Assembly: GCA_945859605.1 (NCBI GenBank)
Contig: OX243825.1
Coordinates: 24,419,227 to 24,483,226, forward strand
Origin: Lumbricus rubellus
Lineage: Eukaryota > Annelida > Clitellata > Crassiclitellata > Lumbricidae
Length of the DNA: 64,000 nucleotides
Direction: 5' to 3'
In this document: one piece after another, positions 27,503 to 38,838 of the stretch
Layout: each line of letters starts with the position of its first letter
Position numbering within the stretch: position 1 is the first letter of the stretch
Notes under the pieces: generated by a model
The model's input: the letters and a program-made list of their open reading frames with translations, nothing else
What the model was told of the DNA's origin: nothing
Databases searched by the model: none
Position numbers and translations under genes: made by a program

Positions 27503-27961
27503 CAGGGTGAGAATTGCCGGGGGTTGGGGGGGGGGTTCAATACCCCAGTCTTTTTTAGAGCCCATGTTAAAGTATTTTTTACACCCCAATTCCAAGTGGT
27601 TAATAGTCCAACCCCCAGTTATTTTTCCACAATTCTCACACTGGTGGGTGGTGGTGCAGGGTGAGAATTTCCGGGGGTTGGGGGGTTCAACTCCCAGTCT
27701 TTCTTAGAGCCCCGTGTTAAGGTATATTTTTACACCCCAATTCCAAGTGGTTAATGGTCCAACCCTTAGTTATTTTTCCACAATTCTCACACTGGTTGGT
27801 GGTGGTGGCAGGGTGAGAATTTCCGGGGGTTTGGGGGTTTCAACCCCCCAGTCTTTCTTAGAGCCCCATGTTAAAGTATGTTTTTACACCCCAATTCCAA
27901 GTGGTTAATAGTCCAACCCCCAGTTATTTTTCCACAATTCTCACACTGGTTGGTGGTGGTG
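27503..27961. repeat. Three tandem copies of a 153-bp unit
   Basis: Units start with CAGGGTGAGAATT at 27503, 27657 and 27809 and would restart at 27962, giving periods of 154, 152 and 153 bp. Each holds a G-run, TTTCTTAGAGCCC and ACACCCCAATTCCAAGTGG. Copies are very similar, so the amplification is recent. Confidence 0.9.
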
Positions 27962-27969
27962 CAGGGTGA

Positions 27970-28262
27970 TGGTGATGATGATGATTATGATGATGATTGT
28001 GCTCTGCCCGTAGGCAGGTTCATTGGTTTTACGCCCCTGGGGACGATCGAGATGAGTGATCGAGGTGGTTTTCCTTTGCCTTCCCCACAGACAATTATGG
28101 GCAAGCAACTTGTCCAAGGTCGTTCTGCAGCAGCTTGCACTCCTGCGTCCCACAGTGCTAGCCCGAGATATCTAAATCTCTGAATGTTAACTCCCAGCAC
28201 GGGCTTGAACCGCAGTCCGTTGCAACCAACAGACATATGCCGATCTCGCTAACCGGTGTAGC
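27970..28262 (-). mobile_element. tRNA-derived SINE with trinucleotide tail
   Basis: On the minus strand a tRNA-like head comes first: an A-box-like TAGCGAGATCGG at about 28251-28240 and a B-box GGTTCAAGCCCG at 28211-28200. A body with CCTTGGACAAGTTGCTTGCC follows, then a hairpin CTGCCTACGGGCAG (28017-28004), then an ATC/ATA trinucleotide tail (27999-27970). A terminal hairpin and trinucleotide tail resemble RTE-type LINE 3' ends such as the one at 51590-51635. Confidence 0.7.
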
Positions 28263-28299
28263 TAACTAGGCTAGTTCTGTGCCTAATTACTAGTTCTCC

Positions 28300-29465
28300 G
28301 ATGTTCTGTTCCTATATGTCCCATTTGTTATCAACCTATGTTCTATGCAATGTTCCCTACATTTCACTGTGTCTCATATAAAATGTTTCTTTGTTCCGTG
28401 TTCCTGTGTTCTATGTCGCATATGTCCTCGGTTCCGCTGTGTTCTTGTTCTGTGTTCAATATATCTTCTTGGTTCCCTATTTTCTTGTTCCATGTGCGTG
28501 TTGTTCTGTGTTTCCTGTTATGTTCAGTGTTTCTTGTTCTCTATGTCTTAAGTTCTGGTCCCTTGAGTTCCGGTTCCATGTTCCTATTTGCTCTAGCTGT
28601 TCCTTGATTTCTTGTTCCATGTGCTTCTTATCCCATGTTCTCTATGTTCTCTGTGATGCTCACTGTTTTGCTCAGCATTCCTTGTTTTTTATGTTCCATG
28701 TTGCTTATAAATGCTCTCTGTGGTGTTCTGTGCTCGCTTGTGTTCTCTGTTCCTTGTACCCTGTTTCTCAATGTTCCTTGTTCCCTATGCTTTTTCTTCC
28801 GTATTCTCTCAGTTCCCTTGTGTTCATTTGCCCATGTTCCCTTGTTCATGTGTTTTGTTCCTTGTGTCCGTGTCACTTGCTTCCAAATGCTCCCTGCGAT
28901 GTTCTATGTTCCATGATATTATGTGTTTTCTCGGTCCATATGTTCCATGTTCCCTGTTCCATATTTTCTCTGTTCTGTGTCCAATAAGTTCCATATGTTC
29001 CATGATATTCTATGATGTTAACCATTTCTCTGTGTTACATGTTCCTGTTCCTTATGTTCCACGTTGACTGTTCTGTGCTCCTATGTTCCATGTTCTCTGA
29101 TCCCTTTGTTCTATGGTCCATGTTCCCTGATAATTAATTAATCCCTATGATGCTCTCTTGGTCTCTGTTCCATGCTCTATATGCTCTCTGTTTTGTGTCC
29201 AATGTGTTCCATTTTGTTCCATGATATTCCTATGATGGTCCCCCATGTTCCATGTCCCTGTTCCTTATGTTCCATGCATGTTCTGTGTTCCCTATGTTTC
29301 ATGTTCTCTGTTCTGCGTTCCCTTTGTTCTATGTTTCATGTTTCGTTATATTCCCTATGATGTTCTTTTGTTCCATGTTCCTGGTGCTCTCTGTTCTGTG
29401 TTCAATAAAAAAAATTATGTTCCGTGGTATTCTCTATGATGTTCCACTGTTCCTTAATATGTTCC
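28300..29465. repeat. Degenerate GTTCC-type satellite, second block
   Basis: About 1.2 kb of the same GTTCC-rich satellite as 25300-27080, in the same orientation, inside the right half of the fold-back. Variants such as TGTTCTCTGTTCTGTGTCC are frequent. No gene. Confidence 0.82.
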
Positions 29466-29955
29466 ATATGAGCACAGTATGTCCGCTTCGCAGGGTAAGA
29501 ATTGTGATATAACGCCTAATCTCATATGAGCGCTAATATTCCTCCCTTACGTGACGTCACACGCACGCAAAGCGTGAGGCTTCATTTTTAGCCGGCTCAT
29601 GCTAGTATGTCCACTCAATATACGTCGATGGCCCAGAGTCATTTTTGTCGTGGGAATAATAGGCTATATATTTTCACGGTATTAGGCTTTTAGCCCTCAC
29701 CACAAGATTAGCCTAAGGCCTTGGAATTTTCATTTTCTGGGGCCGTGAAAATGCATGGTTCTTTTCACGAATCTTCAATAGGACTAGGCCTACTTCAGTC
29801 GAATGGCCGGGAAAAATAGTATGTTTTCATAAGATTTCAACCGACTCATCTGGCCCAGCGAATTATAGACCTGGCCTATTAGGTCCCTATATATATTAGG
29901 CCTAAAGACCATCGAAAAGTTAGTTGCTATAGGCTAAAATATTATATGCAGCTCG

Positions 29956-30165
29956 TTGAGTAGCCTAGCCTACTCAGAAGAGAAAAACACTAGCCTACTT
30001 CCGCCTAATCAATCTGGCTTCAGAAAGCACCACTCAACCGAGATGCTGCTTCTTCGTCTTCTTTCAGACATCTACGGGGCAATCGACAGGGCCATTCCTT
30101 CATTACTTCCCGTCTTGACTATAATTGCTCGTCACTCTACTCTGGCCTCCCATCTAATTGAATAA
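29956..30165 (+). pseudogene. LINE reverse transcriptase fragment
   Basis: The open frame reads LLPPNQSGFRKHHSTEMLLL, RLLSDIYGAIDRA, matching the SGFR..HSTET.LL..L.D motif at the start of the palm of L2/CR1 reverse transcriptases. The same motif is present at about 23160. Nothing of the later RT motifs follows, so it is a short remnant. Confidence 0.7.
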
Positions 30166-30660
30166 TGAGCCACACGTTTAATTAAAGAAATCCCTAAATT
30201 TGACCACGTGTCCAGCTATATAGCCTAGGCCTACGGTTAATAATGGATTGAGTCATAGAAAGACTCAGTAGGCCTATATAGGCCTACTTTTATTTTTTAC
30301 TTAAAAAGTAGGCTATTATTGGAAGGATGGGCTACTTTTTACCTTTAGGCTATTATAGTGATCGGTCTTTGGCTGAGGAAAAAGTAGCCTACTCTTCATC
30401 CGCCAACAAAGTTGATGACCTTTTTTTAGTCCTACACTTGAAAACCGGATGAGGGACCACGTCCCATACAATTTTCCGAATAGGGGGGGGGCAATATGCC
30501 ATTACACCCATATTTGTATTGCTAATTTCAGACCAATTAAATGGGGGTCCACGTCCCATGGCAGTTTTAAATGGGGGGCCATGGCCGGATTGCCTTCCTT
30601 CTGGATCCGCTTCTGCTTTCAACAACACTATGACTATAAAATTATTGCGTTCGGCGGTTG

Positions 30661-30670
<10 letters not shown>
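30166..30670. other. No gene seen
   Basis: AT-rich sequence with clustered AGGCCTA motifs and a 9-G run near 30483. No supported feature. Confidence 0.45.
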
Positions 30671-31100
<430 letters not shown>

Positions 31101-32960
31101 ACTGCAATTAGAGAGATTGCAGATAGGCTACTTAGAGCGGTTACCTGAAGTAATACGAGTGGTCTTTACAAGTTACTTTCTCATTTTGAGATACCTTTCT
31201 TTACTTAACTTGCGCTGTTGAGAGCCACTATAATTATGCATATATATTAATGCCCTTATTCCGATCTTCAATTTAGTTCATGTCTGTCAGTTGAAATTAC
31301 TTAGAATCTTCAAGTTAGGAGTAGGCTAAGTAATATATAGGCCTATATATATGGCCTACTGTGTTCAAACTCAAACTGAATGCGTTGAATGGCCTTATAG
31401 GCCTACATGTATAAATTATAATGTAGCCTATAGCCTACTATACCGCGTTTATAATATGTACAATCCTGTACATATTATAAACGTAGAGTCCTTATAAAAG
31501 TGCAGTCTCAACGCGCCTCCGACAGTACTGCAGAAATTGCAGCAAACTAGTGCATGCATGCGAACTTCTAGGCTACAGACATGAACATGATTGGGCCATT
31601 CGAGGTAAAAAGCGCCAGCCGAACGCTTGAGTTAAGACAGAATATAGCCACTGTCTGCAGCAGGACCTTTCACTCCGTAACATTATACTTACTTACTTAC
31701 TTACTTACTTACTCGTGGTGAGAGGGAGCTCAGGACGCTGACCAGAGCACGAGTCCTCGATCTGTTCGTTGTCTTCTGCTGCTGCTGCTGCATGCGAACC
31801 GAGTCGAAGGTAACCTCTGATACCGCGGTACTGCATCTGCCAGTACCTACATCAGTATAGTCTATCTCAGCTTGAGTTAAAAAGAAAGATAATCTGTCAA
31901 CAGCAGCAGATGCTGATGAAGATGTCTCGCTAGAGAGCTGCGGGTGAACAGTGTTAACGAGTATAGGCCTAGGCCCTATATAGTGGTCAAATCAGAAGCA
32001 AGCCGCTCGCTGGTTAAAATCCGGTCCCCAAGACTCTTAGAATCCCTTCCTTAGTCCAATGGAGTATGCACTGACTGAGGGGACAAAAAACTGCAACTGG
32101 TGAGGCCCTATAAGTGGTTGGCCACCACTATAGGGCCCCTGTGGGGACCCACGGGCTAGCGCCCGTGTAGACCAGTCCTACTTCGACTTCGATGACTATA
32201 ATAAAAAATTGTTGATGGACTTTTGCGATGTATACAGAAATGATACCGTAACACATTCTACCCTTATCTAGATTTACTTTGCTTTCGTCCTTTACAGGGG
32301 GAATTCGAGTGATCTGTAGATTAGCCAGATTGGAAGTAGCTCTAATTATTATACGCATGGAACCTGTAGGCCAAACCCGTATTCTATAGACCAGCCACAG
32401 CTGACCTATTAATAATTATGGCATCGACGTTACGAGAAATCACACTGATCTCAGTTGTCTTCGATTTTGTTCAATTGTTCAAACGCTCAGCCTATAGATA
32501 CGGTGACGATATATCAAGTGACGAAGAAGCAACATATACATGTAGGCTACAATAAAGAAAACTAACAACTAAGCTTACATTTACAATTTATCAAAATAAT
32601 AGACTCTAATAATATGTCAATATCTCCTATAAATAGGCCTATATTAAGAGGCTAATGAATCACATTATTGTCGTCTCAAAGTTGCTGAACCAATGAATAT
32701 TCGATAAATATCAATATCAGAAATTGACACATCGGTTACATATAGGCTATCTTAAAGCGGTTACAGAATAGTAGCCTATAATGATGTTTTATCTTTATAA
32801 TATAAATGTTTAACTATACATAACTGGGAAAGACAAACATTAAGCCTGTAACCTACACTTTAGAATTGGTAAGTTAGCACAATCATCATTGTCTTATTCT
32901 TCTTGTCCACTTCTGCATGAGTCTTTGCTTAAAATACGATTGTGTTTTATGCCTCTGTAT
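31101..32960. other. No gene seen; one perfect hairpin
   Basis: This is AT-rich sequence with AGGCCTA motifs, a TTAC tetramer run near 31688-31713, a short CTG run near 31780, and a perfect 17-bp hairpin at 31446-31483. No supported exon. Confidence 0.5.
31446..31483. repeat. Perfect 17-bp inverted repeat, 4-nt loop
   Basis: The arm CGTTTATAATATGTACA, the loop ATCC and the exact reverse complement form an AT-rich hairpin. It is not followed by a T-run and its function is unknown. Confidence 0.85.
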
Positions 32961-32964
32961 TATA

Positions 32965-33090
32965 ATACTAGTGTACCCGGCCACGCGTTGCTGTGGCTGA
33001 AAAGAGCATCCAACTATCCCTCCCTACCTACATTCCACCTCTCCTCCCCTCTCCCTCTCTTCCCCTCCCCTCCCCTCTTCCCCTAATCCT
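32965..33090 (+). repeat. Interspersed repeat starting CTAGTGTACCCGGCCACGCG
   Basis: The core CTAGTGTACCCGGCCACG, CGTTGCTGTGGCTG, AAAAGAGCATCCAAC is followed by a CCTCCCCT-rich tract. The same core plus pyrimidine tract occurs at 46567 in the same orientation and inverted at about 8640-8710. All three copies lie near AT or TA tracts. The class is unknown to me. Confidence 0.75.
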
Positions 33091-33758
33091 TCCAGGCATT
33101 AGTCAATCATTATTATGTTGTGCTATTTAGAAGTAATGTACCCGATGGTCCACCTCAAAATCAGTTTTGTGTACTGTTACGATAGCGATTGGTAATGTCA
33201 TGGTTGATTTCGAAATTATTTTCCATCGACAATGTTCATTCTTGGTCATCATTTAATTACAGCCGAGACGGCGATTGCCCTAAAGGAATTGAACCATCAC
33301 TGCTCGCTTATCAATAGATAATCTATTGTTTTATGCGGAGCGGGTAAAGATTTTTTGATGTGGACAGCCTCAACGACTAATGATGCTTCAGAATTGAGTG
33401 TAGCAGATTATGTTCAGAATTAGAGACGATAGTTCACTGTTTAACCTGCAGCATTCGTAGCGATTTGCTCATCGATCCTCATGCGACTTATCGGAATTAG
33501 CAGCCCTATCCATCCGTTAGAAGAAGACGGGAAATTATACAGACAGCCATCTGACAAGGTTACTTGTGCAAGTCGATAGTAGGCCTATGCAATGCATGTA
33601 TATGCAACTATGGACATAAGAAGTCAAAGAGACTGAGGTGGACTGCAGAAGGAAACGAGCAACAACAAGAAATGAGCTGGTGAGGGAGAAGGAGACAAAT
33701 GAGACAGAGGAGGAGAAGCAATGTATGAAGAATGCGATGAATGGAGAAAAGGAGGATC

Positions 33759-35294
33759 TTATAGCTTACTCAGAACACGCTGAGTTACGAGAGCACCCAA
33801 CCCAAGAAAAGCAAACGTGGAGACGCTAAGAAACGATCCGACCGATGGAACAACGCGCATCCAACGCGAACCCAATTCCGCCTCCGGAAACTCTGGCGAT
33901 GGCGATTCGTCTTGCCATATCTCTGAGAAGAAGATCTTTCCCATCACGTTCAGTATCTCCCTGGCCGCTCTCTCCCCCGACTGGATGGCACCCTCCATGT
34001 ATCCTGCCCAGCACGTAGCACTCTCAGTTCCAGCGAAGTGCAGCTTCTGCCACGGCTCTCTGATCGCCGGTCCATAACTGGTCAGCACTCCAGGTGGAAG
34101 AGTGCTCACGTAGCATCCTCCGGAGTACTTCTCCTCCATCCAGTTCTTGTCGATGTAATGAACGGGGTTGAGGAATTCTGAACTCTTGAAAGATTCAGCA
34201 TACTGTTTGGCGACGACCCACTTCCTCTGTTCCATACTTAGTTTCGAGTATTCTCTTGCTCGTTCAGCCGTGATGAAGCCAATGATGCATGGAAAGCTTC
34301 CGTCTGGCTTCGTGTCGTCCATGCAGAAGATGACTGGACCACGAGGTGAAGCGACGACTCCTGCGAAGCCAAGGTCTCTCCAGAAACTCGTCTTGTAGAA
34401 GATCATCGTCTTGATGACGCTTCCCATCGGCATTCGCTGGATCAGCTGCAGCTTCAATGGCGGCAACGGTGGATTAAACGCAACAGAGTTGAGGATCGCT
34501 TGCGGCATCGCACTGATGACGTACCTTGCCGATATGACGTCACCGGAAGCCGTGTACGCCTTGACCCCGGCGTCCGTCTGGTCCAGGCGAACGACTGGCG
34601 ACGACAAGTGGACCCTGTCCTTGAGGATGTCAGCCATTCGTTCGGACAACTGCATCGATCCTCCGACGAACTTTCTCTCCTGACCTCCATCTGTGGTCGA
34701 GAAGAGACGTAAGAAACCCTGGCATCCGTTGATGTACCACACGAACCACAGCAGCGAAACTTCGTGAGGCTCAGCAGTCACCGCGAGACGGCAAGCCAAA
34801 CTGTAGATCTCCTTCGTGTAGTTCGTCCAGCAAGTTGCATCGAGGAAATCCTTGAAGGTCATCGCGTCCCAGACGGACGCTTTCTTCGCGTTCCATGGGG
34901 CATCAACGGGCACCTCCCTGGACATACTGTCCAGTTTCTTGAAGACGTTCAACAGATCCAATACCTTGATGGGGTTGAGGGATTTCGGGAACATGCCAGA
35001 GAAGACCTGTCGGAGTGTTCCGATCTGGAGGATGTACTTCTGGTCGTCGTAAACCTTGTAGAACTCCAATCCGAGATCCTTTGCCATTCGAGCAACGCGT
35101 CTCTGTGTCGGACCGACGTATGCTCCTCCAAGGTCAGTGTACTTGAAGGACGGATCACGGACGGTGTACGTCCGACCACCGACTCGATCCCTCGCCTCTA
35201 ACACGATGACATCAACGCCTTGTTCATGTAGCAGCTTAGCGGCAGACAGACCACTAATTCCAGCACCAATGACAATCACATCCACTGTAGTCAT
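33759..35294 (-). CDS. MAO: Monoamine oxidase-like flavoenzyme, copy 1 (511 aa)
   Basis: MAO oxidatively deaminates amines such as serotonin, dopamine or tyramine on the outer mitochondrial membrane, using covalent FAD. The protein starts MTTVDVIVIGAGISGLSAAK (Rossmann GxGxxG, residues 9-14) and continues with VLEARDRVGGRTYT and YTDLGGAYVGPTQ. Near the end SGGCYVSTLPPG holds the Cys that binds FAD and the first cage Tyr; GTESATCWAGYMEG holds the second cage Tyr; GSVIKTM holds the active-site Lys. A C-terminal hydrophobic segment (about residues 482-503) is the membrane anchor. Length fits the family (about 520). The coding region is uninterrupted. An acceptor-like aaacaacag just upstream suggests a 5'-UTR intron. 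At the MAO-B 199/326 gate positions it has Phe and Phe, unlike copies 2 and 3. Confidence 0.96.
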   Translation of the reverse strand: MTTVDVIVIGAGISGLSAAKLLHEQGVDVIVLEARDRVGGRTYTVRDPSFKYTDLGGAYVGPTQRRVARMAKDLGLEFYKVYDDQKYILQIGTLRQVFSGMFPKSLNPIKVLDLLNVFKKLDSMSREVPVDAPWNAKKASVWDAMTFKDFLDATCWTNYTKEIYSLACRLAVTAEPHEVSLLWFVWYINGCQGFLRLFSTTDGGQERKFVGGSMQLSERMADILKDRVHLSSPVVRLDQTDAGVKAYTASGDVISARYVISAMPQAILNSVAFNPPLPPLKLQLIQRMPMGSVIKTMIFYKTSFWRDLGFAGVVASPRGPVIFCMDDTKPDGSFPCIIGFITAERAREYSKLSMEQRKWVVAKQYAESFKSSEFLNPVHYIDKNWMEEKYSGGCYVSTLPPGVLTSYGPAIREPWQKLHFAGTESATCWAGYMEGAIQSGERAAREILNVMGKIFFSEIWQDESPSPEFPEAELGSRWMRVVPSVGSFLSVSTFAFLGLGALVTQRVLSKL

Positions 35295-35309
35295 GTTGAC
35301 AGCAAGCGA

Positions 35310-35809
35310 TTCGTCTGTTGTTTAAACACAAGAGTGATTGTTTATTGTAAACGTTTCGTATTGTTGTACTGCGCCTAAATGAAATTAGCATAAATAAAAC
35401 TCTGCCATGGTTTGTACTCTGACAAAGACAGTCCCAAGCCTGGATAAAGGAGGAGGGCGACAGACGCGACACTAATCATTGTCGATATAGCAGTGTCGTT
35501 AAGAAGCTATTGACATGCGATTTTCTAGTTGCCAATTTCCAGATTGTCTGAGAAAATAAATTTATTTATAACACTCTCCCCTCGAAATGGATTCTGCTAT
35601 CAAGTAGACCTAAGTTTAAATATAAGAATTCTTGAGACAGTTCAGTTCGCCAATTATAATATTTCGTCCTGAAACCATTTATTTTTTATTGTGTCTTTTG
35701 ATGTTCAGTCCTAATTGTTTACGTAAAGAGTTGATTAGGCCTACACCAAATTATTTTGATTATGAGATCGTAAAATCAAAAGAACTTGCTAATCGCTAAT
35801 TCACATTAA
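35310..35809. promoter_or_regulatory. Upstream region of MAO copy 1, likely 5'-UTR intron
   Basis: On the minus strand, tgtttaaacaacag|ACG ends about 23 bases before the ATG and looks like a 3' splice site, matching the arrangement at the other two MAO genes. The upstream donor and promoter were not identified. Confidence 0.4.
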
Positions 35810-36790
35810 CCCTCAGGCTGCCAAGCTTTTTTTGTAACACTGACTACCATTGAAGGGGGGGGGGGTGGTTACCACCCCCCCCTGGATTTTGGGTTTGGTT
35901 TGAGATATCATAACTTGTAATACACCAATGGATTCAGCATTTATTTCTGCACAAAATGGTATATTTAGGTTTAAAATATATAAAAGCACCCCGAAGTTAT
36001 GAATTTTTTACCGTAGGCACCCGTCGATTCCACAAAATGTATACTTTCGCATAAGCAAAATATTAGATTCTGTGTGCTTTTAACATAATTTATTTAATTA
36101 AAAATAGTTTACATATAATAAAGTCCAATATTCAACTATAAAAACTAGTAATAAGTTAGTTTTAGTTACAATAAAAAGAGAAAAAAAATGTAAAACATGC
36201 TGAAAAACGTTTACGCAGACTTATCGGTTTGCGTTGTAAAAAAACCCCAACATTTTCACACATTTAAATTTATTTTGAGCACTTCCGGTCATCAAATGTC
36301 AAATTAATTGGTATAAAAAATAGCCCTAAATGCCCTCTATAGAATGACATGATTTATTTCTCTTAAAAAATAAATTATGAATAATGTTTAATAGGAAAAA
36401 CATGAAAATTTTATGAAAATAAAACACCTTTATTTATATTTTAATTTATTTTGAGCACTTCCGGTTGTCCAAAGACAACTCACTGAGCATGGAAATGTAG
36501 CCCCACATTCCCTCTACAGAATGGTGTAATTGGTTTCTCTTCATGTCAAAGGACGGATAAGATACAGCCGATAATCTAAGGGGTGGTATCCACCCCCCCC
36601 TGGTGCCTCGGGTATATCGGGTATAACTTTTGAATGGTATGGTATATCATCACACATTTTAGCTCAAAATGTGTGCAAATGAATCCTCTACAGCTACCTA
36701 AAATGTCAAAATTTTATTCCTAACGAAAAAAGTTTGATTTGGGAAAACCCTAGGGGGGGGTGGATACCACCCCCCCTGGTAGCCCGAGGG
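35810..36790. mobile_element. piggyBac-like non-autonomous element
   Basis: The ends CCCTCAGGCTGCC and GGTAGCCCGAGGG are inverted repeats, each abutting TTAA (35806-35809, 36791-36794). Subterminal runs such as GGGGGGGTGGTTACCACCCC are palindromic and recur three times (about 35855, 36580 and 36755). Two internal copies of a roughly 190-bp unit contain TTTATTTTGAGCACTTCCGG (about 36270 and 36450). No transposase is present. Confidence 0.82.
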
Positions 36791-36794
36791 TTAA

Positions 36795-37887
36795 AATTTA
36801 TCGCAGAGTGCCAACTTATAAGCAGGAAGTGCATGATTCAAGTAAAATTAAGGAACTGTCGAGAAACGCAAAGCAAATAATAAAATTCTGTTGCTTTAGA
36901 ACCAAAGACAGAAGAACCGAGAGACTATAAAGTTGTTTCGTTGGGCCTAGATGATAGGCTACAGTCGCTACACGCAATGCACTTGTTTTGATAACGCACT
37001 TCTGCGAAATGTGAATGAAGGGATAATTCGATGAATGAGAACAAGACTTCGTGAGAATGTGCATGGCCTTGACGAAAGAGAATTAATATCAAGGACAAGC
37101 AGACACAGACGAGAAAGATTTCATGCTCATCACCTTAGACGAATTAGGCCTACTGACCTTTGAATCTGCATATGACTTAACACTTGTCTACCCACCGTAT
37201 GTTAATTAATCTGTACTATTCATAGATGTCACATGAAATGTAGGCTACACACACTGCTGGATGTCGTGTTCCAACTGTCATTGAGATGATGAAAGTAAGT
37301 ATTATTCTGTAAAGATTACAGTGTTGCGTAAGAAGAAACAAACCCACAGCAGCTGATATCAGATCCTGATCCGCTCTGTCGAATGTCTGTCCGAGAAATC
37401 CTCAACTAACGCTGCAGGATGATGAGGTCAAATGTTCGCCATCGAACACAAGTCGTGGACTTTGATAGACACACGTAGACATTAGAACAAACAAACGATG
37501 CAGTGCACAGCAAAGTGGCTGGTTATATTATGTAGGTCTATATATCACTATAGGGTCCTATGTTTAAGGTACTTGAGCCGTACCAGGCTTCAAGAGGACG
37601 TAGAAAAACATCTCCTGTGATGCTGGCTAAAGCTCTGATAAAATTTCAGTTCAAAGTCCTTTCACTGAACAATGTGTAGGCCTACCCTTCAAACGGTACC
37701 GGTAATGCAGCGTAAGAGTATAAAAAGTATTTATAACAGAGCAGGACAGTATCTGGCAGTCTACGCTCGCAACGATAGGCCTAAACCTTGATTACACAAT
37801 AATCTAAACCTATATGCAGAATCGCAAACATTTTTTTAACAGAAGCCTATATCGTCTAGCAGCCTAACCAACTGCTATATATATAAT

Positions 37888-37923
<36 letters not shown>

Positions 37924-37998
37924 ATGACAAAAAAACAGTCATCGATCGTTATAGCCTTATAATTGTGCAGTCAAGTTTCTGTGTTACTTGCGCTTGAG
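36795..37998. other. No gene seen; TA microsatellite
   Basis: AT-rich intergenic sequence with a TA repeat at about 37878-37923. No supported exon or element ends. Confidence 0.5.
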
Positions 37999-38454
37999 CA
38001 GTGGCGTAACAACTGAGCCGGGGGCCCGTGGACATTCTCAGCTGGGGGCCCTGTCCATTAACGGGACTAAACAGTGAAAACAATAAGATGTCTTTTTAAA
38101 GCAAGAGCGCCTACCATATCTGAAGTAATTTTGGTAGCGCAATAGTATAGGCCTATATACTGGCGAGTTTTCGTAAAGTTTCGCTTTATGAATGTCAATA
38201 TATATTAAACGCTGTCATCAATTAACAGCCTAATTCAATGTTAATTAAGGAACATTAATGGTTCAATGCAAAACAAGAAAACGGTTCCATGACAACTAGC
38301 CTACTCGCCTAACGCGCAACTGGTCTAAGCTACAGACAACTCATATTGATGAAACAGAAGCTGGATTTATAACAAAAAGGCGTTAAATGGTTTTCTAGCT
38401 TAAATGGAAGCTGGATTGATGATTTTTCATTCATGTATTTCAACATGCATCTAT

Positions 38455-38785
38455 AGCTTCTATTTCAGATTTTTTAAAATACCTCATACAGCTTCTATTT
38501 CTTGTTCGTTATTTTCGTCAATACAGATTCGATTTCAGATATAAAAATACCTTCATCCAGTTTCCATTTCTTAAGCGTTTTTAATCAATCCAGCTTCTAT
38601 TTTAGATCTAAAATTTATACATTCATCCAGCTTTATTTCTCATGCGTTATTTTCGTCAATCCAGTTTCTATTTCCCTTGTAAAAGAACCTTCATCCAGCC
38701 TCCATTTCTCTTGCGTTTTCATCAATCCAGCCTCCATTTCAGATGTAAAAAACTTTCATCCAGCTTCCTTTTCTGAAGCGCTGGA
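38455..38785. repeat. Minisatellite, about 68-bp unit, five copies
   Basis: Units contain TTCATCCAGCTTCCATTTCT, a GCGTT spacer, then TCAATCCAGCTTCTATTTC and a short AAAA run. Copies are diverged but in register. The 119-codon frame over it is a repeat artefact. Confidence 0.75.
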
Positions 38786-38838
38786 CCAGTTGTCTGTAGA
38801 TCAGTTGTCGCTAGACGAGTTGTCTGTAGAGTGTAGAC

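Larger units (their letters stand above)
25066..29629. mobile_element. 4.56-kb fold-back element, 9-bp target duplication, satellite cargo
   Basis: The termini read ATCGACGTATATTGAGTGGA inwards at both ends. The direct repeat GGCCCAGAG flanks them (25056-25064 and 29630-29638), a 9-bp duplication as made by Mutator-like elements. A second inverted pair links 25094-25140 with 27160-27215 (the motif AAGAAGGGATGGTGTGCGCA). A TGACGTCACGTAAGGGAG motif occurs at about 27287 and inverted at about 29545. It may therefore be two joined or nested fold-back units. The cargo is GTTCC arrays, microsatellites, a 153-bp triple repeat and a SINE. There is no transposase. Confidence 0.75.

Noticed and set aside
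25193..29512. Many Cys/Phe/Val-rich open frames
   Set aside because: All lie in the GTTCC satellite and mirror its composition; no start context, splice sites or homology.
33638..33829. Plus-strand 63-codon charged frame
   Set aside because: It overlaps the 3' end and flank of MAO copy 1 in antisense, with no independent support.
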